A DNA stretch of 5,464 nt, taken from JBDHTO01 sp039808665 (lineage in GTDB: Bacteria > Pseudomonadota > Alphaproteobacteria > Paracaedibacterales > JAKBAR01). Where the stretch lies: contig JBDHTO010000079.1 of the NCBI GenBank assembly GCA_039808665.1, positions 1 through 5,464 on the forward strand, given 5' to 3'. The position numbers were made by a program, and so were the translations under genes. Of the stretch, positions 1-5,229 are shown one piece after another. Under the pieces are notes generated by a model. The model made no database searches, was not told where the DNA came from, and saw only the letters and a list, made by a program, of their open reading frames with translations. How positions within the stretch are numbered: the first letter of the stretch is position 1; every line of letters begins with the position of its first letter.

Positions 1-623
1 CATCCAAGAAAGGTGACGCAGATCAGAAGGAACTCACAAAAATTAATCATATTGTCACAGGCTTTGAGCGCAAAAACAAAGTGGGATCCCCCAATCGACA
101 TAAAAAGCTTCCGAGTCTTATTGCCCTCTTAAAAAAGGAAGAAACCGCTGCACAAAAAGCGGGGGATAAAAAATCCCAAAGTGCCGCGGGTAAAGCCATT
201 GCGAAATATACCAAAGAAGAAAAATCAAGTGCAGGCCACACTGCTGGCCATGGCGGAGCGGCATCCAAGAAGGGTGATGCAGACCAGAAAGAGCTCACAA
301 AAATTGAGCATATTATCCATGGGTTTGAAAATAAAAACAAAGTGGGATCCCCCAATCGACATAAAAAGCTTCCGAGTCTTATTGCTCTCTTAAAAAAGGA
401 AGCGGCTATTGCCCAGAAAGAGGGGGATCGGAAATCCCAAAGTGCCGCGGGTAAAGCCATTGCGAAATATATCAAAGAAGAAAAAGCAGGGGGCGGCAAA
501 GATAAGGGTAAATCGAAAGATAAGCCTAAGGTCGGCAAAGATAAGAAAGTCAAAAAGGATAATCCCAATAAAAGCAAGGGGAAGGATAAGTCTAAAGACA
601 AGGGAAAGTCCAAAAATAAGTAA
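1..623 (+). CDS. Lysine-rich protein with tandem 87-residue repeats (5' end outside window)
   Basis: I do not recognise this as a named family. The frame (codons from position 3) is open from the window edge to the TAA at 621-623, so the gene is cut at its 5' end. The GTG at 81 is an internal valine of the repeat, not a start. Two copies of a module are visible, at 3-224 and 264-485, with 64 of 74 residues identical. Each holds GFE.KNKVGSPNRHKKLP, then a likely amphipathic helix (SLIALLKKE..AQK) and SAAGKAIAKY.KEEK. A His/Gly/Ala linker separates the copies. The last 45 or so codons are a disordered tail of GKDK, GKSK and KDK steps. One diverged copy of the module lies in the next gene, so the two are related. 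A terminator follows at 661-685. Whether it has a signal peptide like its neighbour cannot be seen. Function is unknown; the high positive charge would suit binding to nucleic acid, acidic polymers or membranes, but that is inference. Confidence 0.85.
   Translation, partial: SKKGDADQKELTKINHIVTGFERKNKVGSPNRHKKLPSLIALLKKEETAAQKAGDKKSQSAAGKAIAKYTKEEKSSAGHTAGHGGAASKKGDADQKELTKIEHIIHGFENKNKVGSPNRHKKLPSLIALLKKEAAIAQKEGDRKSQSAAGKAIAKYIKEEKAGGGKDKGKSKDKPKVGKDKKVKKDNPNKSKGKDKSKDKGKSKNK
3..485 (+). repeat. Two tandem copies of a 261-bp coding repeat
   Basis: The copies start at 3 and 264, with a period of exactly 261 bp (87 codons). The conserved 222-bp cores are 3-224 and 264-485. Two blocks are identical at DNA level: 72-124 with 333-385 (53 bp) and 171-210 with 432-471 (40 bp). 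Between these blocks the copies differ mostly by amino-acid-changing substitutions. More copies may lie upstream, because copy 1 begins at the very edge of the window. Confidence 0.95.
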
Positions 624-660
624 AAGTACTAAATTGACTTATTTCTTGGTCTTAAAAAGA

Positions 661-685
661 ACCCGCCATGTTGGTGGGTTTTTTT
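661..685 (+). terminator. Rho-independent terminator of the lysine-rich repeat gene
   Basis: An 8-bp stem, ACCCGCCA (661-668) with TGGTGGGT (672-679), contains one G-T pair and closes a 3-nt loop (TGT). The stem runs directly into seven T residues (679-685), with an A-rich stretch just before it. It lies 38 bp after the stop at 623 and upstream of the next gene's promoter, so the two genes should be separate transcription units. Confidence 0.88.
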
Positions 686-690
686 ATGAG

Positions 691-710
691 ATTAACTGAA
701 TATTAATCAT
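691..710 (+). promoter_or_regulatory. TTAA-N7-TTAAT box (CtrA-like), shared with the gene at 5230
   Basis: TTAA at 692-695 and TTAA at 703-706 are separated by exactly 7 nt and followed by TCAT. The CtrA consensus known from Alphaproteobacteria is TTAA-N7-TTAAC, so only the last base differs. The same 20-bp segment occurs at 5151-5170 upstream of the other signal-peptide gene, with 16 of 20 bases identical, including the 10-mer TATTAATCAT. It sits just upstream of the predicted -35 of the gene at 761, a position that would suit an activator. AT-richness makes chance matches possible. Confidence 0.4.
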
Positions 711-713
711 AAT

Positions 714-742
714 TTGTTTAAATAAAATAAGGTTGATATAAT
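714..742 (+). promoter_or_regulatory. Sigma70-type promoter with extended -10 for the gene at 761
   Basis: The elements are TTGTTT at 714-719, a 17-nt spacer, and a perfect TATAAT at 737-742. The -10 is preceded by TG at 734-735, giving an extended -10 (TGATATAAT). Transcription would start near 749-750, leaving a leader of only about a dozen bases. The only Shine-Dalgarno-like element is AGG at 751-753, 7 nt before the ATG at 761. A weaker alternative -10, TAAAAT, lies at 723-728. Confidence 0.65.
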
Positions 743-760
743 TTTCCGATAGGTATTGTT

Positions 761-2116
761 ATGAAAAAATCAAAATTTACATCTATTTTTGCTCTTGCAT
801 TTTTACTCGGTGCTGCGAGTATTCCCTTTCACGCGATGGTTGCTTCTCAGGTTCATGCTGCGGATTATGATGACGACGAGGAGTATGACGATGAGGGGTA
901 CGATGATGAAGATGAAGGTCAAAGTGATGAAGAGGATGATGCCGGATCGGACGATGAAGATGATGACGGTGAGGATAGCTCTGACGATGATTTTAGCGAT
1001 GAACAGGAAGAGGATGATCAGGAATTTGATGGCGATGACAACGATGGAGGTGGTGCGCAGGGTGATCTCCTCGGTGAGGCGGAAGGTAAATACGCTGATG
1101 CAGAAGATGCTATGGCAAATAAGGATTTTGCTACTGCAACAGAAGATCTTAATGAGGCAGAAGATATTCTCAACGAAGCTGAAGATGATGGAGAAGACAT
1201 CGATGCCATTAATGACTTAAGGGATGAGATTGATGCACTTAGGGGTAACATGCGTCAGCATCAAACTTCTGCACAGGTTGGAAAAGTTGTCTCATCGGGA
1301 GTGAAGGCGGCTCATGGACTTTTCCATAGTTTGAAAGGAAAATTTCAAGCCCACCAAGCAAAGAAAGCCGAAACAAAGGCCAATAAAATGCAGGCTGCAG
1401 CAGATGCAGAGCTCCGTGATTCAGAGCATCATCTCGTCTTAGCGTTTGAAAAAGACCGTCGCAGTTTTCAGAAAAATCCAGAATTGCATCTTACAAAATT
1501 AAAAGCACTTCTAGCGACCTTGAAGAAAGATTTAGGTCTTGCGAAAAAGGCAAAAGACCTTGATGAGGAAGCAGATATTAACAGGGACATCAAAAAGTAT
1601 ACGGCAGAGCAGAAAGAAGTCCAAATGGCGGCTAAGTCGGCGAAGAAATCTTCTGGGGGCGGGGGCGGTCTTTTTGGACGTAAGAAGAAGACGACCGATG
1701 CGGCACAACATGAGGAAACTTCTGCAAAAGGTAGTAGCCGCTCCTCCAGTCGTGGCGGAAAAAATACCAAAAAAGAAGATGAAACCCCAGCAAAGGGGAG
1801 CAAGTCATCCTCCAGCCGCGGTTCAAAAAAGGGTTCAGGATCATCAGACCATGCGGATGCAAAGGCAAAAGGTAGTAGCCGTTCCTCCAGTCGCGGTGGA
1901 AAAAATGATGAAAAAGAAGATCATGCTTCCCAACAAAAAGGTGGTAAGACTTCAGGAAGTAAGACGTCAGGAAGTAAATCCTCAAAAAGTAAGACATCAG
2001 GAAGTAAATCTTCTTCTTCAAAAAAACCCTCATCATCGAAGAGTAAATCATCTTCAGGAGGTAAATCCTCAAAAAGTAAGACTTCTTCTTCAAGCTCAAA
2101 GAAAAAATCTAAATAA
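761..2116 (+). CDS. Exported charge-segregated protein: acidic N-terminal block, helical middle, Ser/Lys-rich basic tail
   Basis: No known family is recognised. Residues 1-33 look like a Sec signal peptide: KKSK, then a hydrophobic stretch FALAFLLGAASIPF, with a likely cut after VHA (33). Residues 35-98 are almost entirely Asp/Glu with Ser, Gly and Tyr. Residues 101-163 form an acidic helical region (AEDAMANKDFATATEDLNEAE). Residues 170-295 are helical and basic. Residues 229-285 match the repeat module of the upstream gene: FE...LKALLATLKKDLGLAKKAKD...IKKY..EQK, about 15 of 42 identical over the best part. A Gly run at 299-303 leads into a tail (305-451) of KGSSRSSSRGGKN and KTSGSKSS repeats. 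The protein is therefore a two-block polyampholyte. The ATG at 761 is chosen because the signal peptide starts there and promoter and AGG lie just upstream. Export is well supported; a surface, periplasmic or host-directed role is inference. Confidence 0.85.
   Translation: MKKSKFTSIFALAFLLGAASIPFHAMVASQVHAADYDDDEEYDDEGYDDEDEGQSDEEDDAGSDDEDDDGEDSSDDDFSDEQEEDDQEFDGDDNDGGGAQGDLLGEAEGKYADAEDAMANKDFATATEDLNEAEDILNEAEDDGEDIDAINDLRDEIDALRGNMRQHQTSAQVGKVVSSGVKAAHGLFHSLKGKFQAHQAKKAETKANKMQAAADAELRDSEHHLVLAFEKDRRSFQKNPELHLTKLKALLATLKKDLGLAKKAKDLDEEADINRDIKKYTAEQKEVQMAAKSAKKSSGGGGGLFGRKKKTTDAAQHEETSAKGSSRSSSRGGKNTKKEDETPAKGSKSSSSRGSKKGSGSSDHADAKAKGSSRSSSRGGKNDEKEDHASQQKGGKTSGSKTSGSKSSKSKTSGSKSSSSKKPSSSKSKSSSGGKSSKSKTSSSSSKKKSK
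1724..1906 (+). repeat. KGSSRSSSRGGKN coding repeat in the basic tail
   Basis: AKGSSRSSSRGGKN is encoded at 1724-1765 and again at 1865-1906, 141 bp apart and differing only at synonymous positions. A looser related copy (AKGSKSSSSRGSKK) lies between them. Further downstream, 1946-2095 is built of short SGSK, SSKSK and KTSGSK steps. The pattern points to growth by duplication followed by silent drift. Confidence 0.85.
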
Positions 2117-2134
2117 ACAATATTTTTTGTGTAG

Positions 2135-2160
2135 CCCCACCTGTTTTGGTGGGGTTTTTT
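2135..2160 (+). terminator. Rho-independent terminator after the charge-segregated protein gene
   Basis: A perfect 7-bp stem, CCCCACC (2135-2141) with GGTGGGG (2148-2154), has a 6-nt loop (TGTTTT) and runs into six T residues (2155-2160). It can be extended by a G-T and an A-T pair. It lies 18 bp after the stop at 2116 and only 29 bp before the methyltransferase start. The methyltransferase must therefore use read-through or a promoter I could not identify. Confidence 0.9.
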
Positions 2161-2189
2161 CTTCCAAAAATACCGTGTAGACTGGATCC

Positions 2190-2870
2190 ATGACGAAAGA
2201 TGCGCTTTATTTTTATCGTTTTTATCGATCTCCCCTCGGTCAGGAGGTTATGAGGGTTTTGAAGCCAAAAATCATGGAATATGTGAAACCCTCTCATAAA
2301 ACCCTCTGTTTAGGGTATGGTTTTGATTATGACGACGGTGCGTCATTTTTTCATGCACCCCTTGAGCATATGGGGGTATTGCAGCAGCATGGGCAATCTC
2401 ACCGAGTGGCTCTTGTGGATGAACAAAGGTTTCCTTTTCAAGACGATGCTTTTGATCAATGTCTTTTGATTCATGCCTTAGAGCATACATCCTCCCAGAA
2501 AAAATTTTTGCGGGAAGTTTGGCGCGTCCTGCGCCCGGGGGGGCATCTTGTTCTTGTGGTTCCCAATCGTCGTGGGCTTTGGGCACGCTTTGATAATAAT
2601 CCCTTTGGGCATGGTCAGCCCTATACAAAAGATCAGGCCTTAGGTCTGTTAGAATCGTGTCTTTTTCATTTCTTGTCCCACAAGCGTGCTTTGTTTCATC
2701 CCCCGGTTTCACCTTTGGGTAAATCATTTGAGTATGCAGAGAATTTTTTTTACTGGATTTTTGCCAAGTTTTCTGGGGCCATCGTGATCGACGCGGAAAA
2801 GCAGGTGTATTGTCCCTTGATTAAGGGGAAACGTCAAACGGTGATGCAAGTCGGCCTTGTGGGTGACTAA
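2190..2870 (+). CDS. Class I SAM-dependent methyltransferase, Methyltransf_11-like
   Basis: The protein (226 residues) should transfer a methyl group from S-adenosylmethionine; its substrate cannot be read from the sequence. Landmarks are LCLGYGFDY (39-47) in the place of SAM motif I, LVDEQRFPFQDDAFD (75-89), the HALEH segment (95-99) and LREVWRVLRPGGHLVLVVPN (107-126). NRRGLWAR then PFGHGQPY (138-145) and EKQVY (203-207) follow. This combination matches a methyltransferase group common in Alphaproteobacteria. Motif I lacks the usual LDxGCGxG form, which I believe is normal for the group. An in-frame TAG at 2178 limits the start to 2190; the N-terminal FYRSPLGQEV fits the family, so the later ATG at 2250, despite AGGAGG at 2242-2247 (only 2 nt away), would truncate it. 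The ribosome site at 2190 is weak (GGA). It converges with phaC, one base away. Confidence 0.85.
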   Translation: MTKDALYFYRFYRSPLGQEVMRVLKPKIMEYVKPSHKTLCLGYGFDYDDGASFFHAPLEHMGVLQQHGQSHRVALVDEQRFPFQDDAFDQCLLIHALEHTSSQKKFLREVWRVLRPGGHLVLVVPNRRGLWARFDNNPFGHGQPYTKDQALGLLESCLFHFLSHKRALFHPPVSPLGKSFEYAENFFYWIFAKFSGAIVIDAEKQVYCPLIKGKRQTVMQVGLVGD

Positions 2871-2871
2871 A

Positions 2872-4695
2872 TCATTTCATGTGCACATAACTTCCCGGTG
2901 CAGGGAGAAGCCCTTTGACGGATTTTACTGGGCGTGCTTTGACTTTTTCTGTCGATTTTTTGGAAAGCCATTTCTTCCAGGCGGTCCACCATGATCCCTT
3001 AAAAGAAGGTGCTGAAACAAGCCATTCATCAGGAGACATATGGGGATCTGTGTGCTTTTGGTGAAGCATGCGATATTCGGCCTTGGGGTGACCGATTCGG
3101 CTTATGATACCCACGTTGTGACCACCGCTTGCGAGGATAAAATCAATGTCGGAATCGATCTCCATATGGATTTTGTAAACGGATTTCCAGGGGGAGATGT
3201 GATCTTTTTCTGTGCCGACACAAAAAATAGGAATGCGAATATTTTGCAAGAGAATGGGGTGTCCTTCGATTGTAAATCGCCCTTCGGTGAGGTCATTATT
3301 CAAGTATAGCTTGCGTAAATACTCCGTGTGCATGCGATAGGGAAGTCGTGTGCTGTCCCTGTTCCATGCCATAAAATCATTCACAGCGATGCGGTTGCCA
3401 AGCATATATTGCTCTACAATTTGTGACCAAATAAGATCATGAGAGCGTAGCATGTTAAAGGCACCCGTCATTTGAGAGGCATCAAAGTAGCCCTTTTCTG
3501 CCATCATATCTTCGAGGTACGTTAGCTGCGCCTCATCAATAAAGAAAAGAAGCTCACCAGCCTCTGTGAAATCTGTTTGCGCCGCAAGAAGTGTGAGTGT
3601 GGCAAGACGATGATCTTGATGTTTGGCCATATCCGCGGCGGTAATGGTAAGGAGTGTTCCTCCCAAACAATATCCGGCAGCATGAATTTTAGTGTGTGGA
3701 ATAATTTTTTCAATTTCACCAAGTGCAGCTTTCACGCCAAGGTTCATGTAATCTTCAAATCCTAGGTGTTTATCCTCCTTGGAGGGGTTTTTCCAAGAAA
3801 TCATAAAAACGGTGTGTCCGGCCTCAAGCATAAACTTGACAAGAGAATTTCCAGGAGACAGGTCTAAAATGTAATATTTCATGATCCAAGCGGGGACGAA
3901 CAAAAGCGGTTCCTTGTGAACATCTTCTGTGAGAGGGGAGTATTGAATAAGCTCAATCAACTCATTTTGAAAAACAACCCGCCCTTTTGATGTGGCGAGA
4001 TTAATACCAACTTGAAATGCTTCTGTGCCAAAGGCGGGCTCTTTCATGTGATGTCGCGTGATATCTTCTATGAGGTTGTGAAATCCCCTGATGAAGTTCA
4101 TGCCCTTTTCTTCACGTGTTTTTTCAAGGATTACGGGGTTCGTTTGTGGAAAATTAAGGGGTGAAAATGTGTCCAGGATTTGCCGCGTCATAAAGGGTAG
4201 AATATCACTGTGGTGTGCTGTCATGCCGCGTACATCGGATGTGGCTTCCATCCACCAATTTTGAAGGAGAAGAGATGCCTGTTGATAGAGGTTAAAGGGC
4301 GGTTTTTTCCAGGCTTCATCCCTATATCGTCGATCGGTAGCGATGGGAACAGCGCATTTTTCGGGGTTTGTTTGACAGTCTGCATTTGTGGCGTATTCAG
4401 CAAATTGTTGGAGTTTTTGAAGGGCGCTGTAAGTAAGCTCTATTTGACGTCCGGGGGAGTAGGTTAGGTTCATAATCCAGTCAACATAGGTGTTGATAAG
4501 TGCTGGGGGTGCAAAAAACAATGTTTGTGCGATATGGGCGTGAAGTTTTTGATCGATTTGACCCAATGTATGTATGGACTTTGATTGATTTTCCTCGATC
4601 ACACGCTTTTTACCTCGTGCAAGAGGTGTTTTAAAGGAGTGTTGTTCTTGATGGGTTTGTATCGCCATTGTTTCCCGGGGTGTTAACGCAGTCAT
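2872..4695 (-). CDS. phaC: Class I polyhydroxyalkanoate (PHB) synthase
   Basis: PhaC polymerises (R)-3-hydroxyacyl-CoA, usually 3-hydroxybutyryl-CoA, into storage polyester on granules in the cytoplasm. The 607 residues match the usual class I length of about 590-600. Residues about 50-100 resemble the short PHBC_N segment. The PhaC_N region follows, with PFN...WW.EAT...HH (133-162), RQILDTFSPLNFPQTNP (171-187) and QYSP (251-254). The alpha/beta-hydrolase part has FVPAWIMKYYILDLSPGNSL (266-285), SWKNP (300-304) and the lipase box GYCLGG with nucleophile Cys343. Asp498 (GTEKDH) and His526 (SGGHN) complete the catalytic triad, and the C-terminus ends in the typical PAPGSYV. The enzyme looks complete and active. 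The ATG at 4695 has no clear Shine-Dalgarno; the in-frame ATG at 4668, preceded by GGGA, is an alternative start. No thiolase, reductase or phasin gene lies alongside in this window. The upstream spacer carries CtrA-like and DnaA boxes that could regulate it. Confidence 0.96.
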   Translation of the reverse strand: MTALTPRETMAIQTHQEQHSFKTPLARGKKRVIEENQSKSIHTLGQIDQKLHAHIAQTLFFAPPALINTYVDWIMNLTYSPGRQIELTYSALQKLQQFAEYATNADCQTNPEKCAVPIATDRRYRDEAWKKPPFNLYQQASLLLQNWWMEATSDVRGMTAHHSDILPFMTRQILDTFSPLNFPQTNPVILEKTREEKGMNFIRGFHNLIEDITRHHMKEPAFGTEAFQVGINLATSKGRVVFQNELIELIQYSPLTEDVHKEPLLFVPAWIMKYYILDLSPGNSLVKFMLEAGHTVFMISWKNPSKEDKHLGFEDYMNLGVKAALGEIEKIIPHTKIHAAGYCLGGTLLTITAADMAKHQDHRLATLTLLAAQTDFTEAGELLFFIDEAQLTYLEDMMAEKGYFDASQMTGAFNMLRSHDLIWSQIVEQYMLGNRIAVNDFMAWNRDSTRLPYRMHTEYLRKLYLNNDLTEGRFTIEGHPILLQNIRIPIFCVGTEKDHISPWKSVYKIHMEIDSDIDFILASGGHNVGIISRIGHPKAEYRMLHQKHTDPHMSPDEWLVSAPSFKGSWWTAWKKWLSKKSTEKVKARPVKSVKGLLPAPGSYVHMK

Positions 4696-4734
4696 ATATC
4701 AGTCTAACCCAAAAAAGTTAAAGAAGAGTAAGTC

Positions 4735-4769
4735 CTTATCTTGATCTAAAAAATTAACCCTTTTTTAAC
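4735..4769 (-). promoter_or_regulatory. CtrA-type box TTAA-N7-TTAAC with weak -10, upstream of phaC
   Basis: On the plus strand 4754-4769 reads TTAACCCTTTTTTAAC, an exact match to the CtrA consensus TTAA-N7-TTAAC. Read on the minus strand towards phaC, a weak -10-like GATAAG (4735-4740) lies 13 nt beyond the box. The same 13-nt spacing separates the box and TATAAT upstream of the gene at 5230. If real, phaC transcription would begin about 35-40 nt before its ATG. The box match is good; the promoter assignment is weak. Confidence 0.4.
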
Positions 4770-4783
4770 TTTTCCACCGTTTT

Positions 4784-4804
4784 TGTGGATAACTTTGTGA
4801 ATAA
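4784..4804 (-). promoter_or_regulatory. Pair of DnaA boxes
   Basis: TGTGGATAA at 4784-4792 is the exact complement of the consensus DnaA box TTATCCACA. TGTGAATAA at 4796-4804 reads TTATTCACA on the minus strand and fits the relaxed consensus TTWTNCACA. They have the same orientation and are 12 bp apart start to start, about one helical turn, which would suit cooperative DnaA binding. They lie 15 bp from the CtrA-type box and about 90-110 bp upstream of phaC. Confidence 0.7.
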
Positions 4805-4984
4805 CCTGTGAAGGAGGGGAAAGGTGTAACGAAAATGGGACTTGGGCACAGGTGTGCTGTATTTTTAAGCACGATAGGTGAAGCCCTTTATTTTGCTTGC
4901 TTAGTTATCTAAAATTTTCAAAACGCAATCATCTTTTTTGTAAAAAGAGAAGAAAAAATTGTTGACACCGGGAAACCTTAAAAT

Positions 4985-4993
4985 TGTGGATAA
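4985..4993 (-). promoter_or_regulatory. Third DnaA box
   Basis: TGTGGATAA is a second exact TTATCCACA match, in the same orientation as the pair at 4784-4804 and next to the AT-rich stretch that begins near 5011. A GATC lies at 5002-5005. Confidence 0.6.
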
Positions 4994-5150
4994 AGGTCGG
5001 TGATCAATGTGTCGAAAAATATAGGAAATAGTTTTCTTAAGAATATTTTTGTCATTGTTTAAAAAAATTAGTGTAAGCAAGTGTTCTGGATGATATAACC
5101 CATTCTTTTTTTGAATATTTATCAATAGATATTTTATATTTATTTTTAAT

Positions 5151-5185
5151 ATTAATAAATTATTAATCATTTAGATTTATATAAT
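5151..5185 (+). promoter_or_regulatory. TTAA-N7-TTAAT box and TATAAT -10 for the gene at 5230
   Basis: TTAA at 5152-5155 and 5163-5166 are 7 nt apart, followed by TCAT. A perfect TATAAT lies at 5180-5185. No -35 hexamer is evident at the normal distance; the TTAA-N7-TTAAT box occupies that place instead. This is the layout known for CtrA-activated promoters, where the regulator site overlaps the -35. The leader would be about 38 nt and contains the strong AAGGGGA ribosome site at 5216-5222. The region is very AT-rich, so chance matches must be allowed for. Confidence 0.45.
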
Positions 5186-5229
5186 TAATGGTAATTTATT
5201 GTTGATTTTGACTCGAAGGGGAATGAGAT

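Larger units (their letters stand above)
4696..5229. other. 534-bp gene-free spacer between divergent phaC and the gene at 5230, with an AT-rich core
   Basis: No convincing gene is present. The spacer holds a TTAA-N7-TTAAC box (4754-4769), DnaA boxes at 4784-4792, 4796-4804 and 4985-4993, a small palindrome GCACAGGTGTGC (4846-4857) and a markedly AT-rich stretch from about 5011 to 5210 with many TTAA and ATTTAT steps. DnaA boxes beside an AT-rich region is the classic arrangement of a replication origin, but three boxes are few and no replication gene is adjacent. The other reading is a regulatory region for the two divergent genes. Confidence 0.6.

Noticed and set aside
47..613. A 188-residue open frame on the minus strand opposite the lysine-rich gene
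   Set aside because: It is an antisense shadow of the repeat, and its own repeats mirror the coding strand. The plus-strand gene has a matching terminator and a paralogue.
81..623. A GTG start at 81 for the lysine-rich gene
   Set aside because: The frame is open to the window edge, and GTG 81 is the valine of KNKVGSPNRH, repeated at 342 inside the second copy. No ribosome site precedes it.
1..2116. Phasins or PhaF-like histone-like granule proteins associated with phaC
   Set aside because: Lys-rich tails suggested it, but the gene at 761 has a clear signal peptide and acidic block, there is a terminator after each gene, and phaC lies on the other strand.
1539..2180. An alternative frame of 213 codons, and a minus-strand frame at 1632-2099, over the Ser/Lys tail
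   Set aside because: Both arise from low-complexity AAR/TCN codons. The main frame has a signal peptide, promoter and well-placed terminator.
4846..4865. GCACAGGTGTGC followed by TGTATTTTT as a terminator
   Set aside because: The stem is only 4-5 bp with almost no loop, the T-run is separated from it, and no gene ends nearby.
4901..5170. An 89-codon minus-strand frame in the AT-rich spacer
   Set aside because: It is rich in Ile, Leu, Asn and Lys as expected from base composition, has no Shine-Dalgarno, no recognisable motif, and overlaps a DnaA box and the TTAA-N7-TTAAT element.
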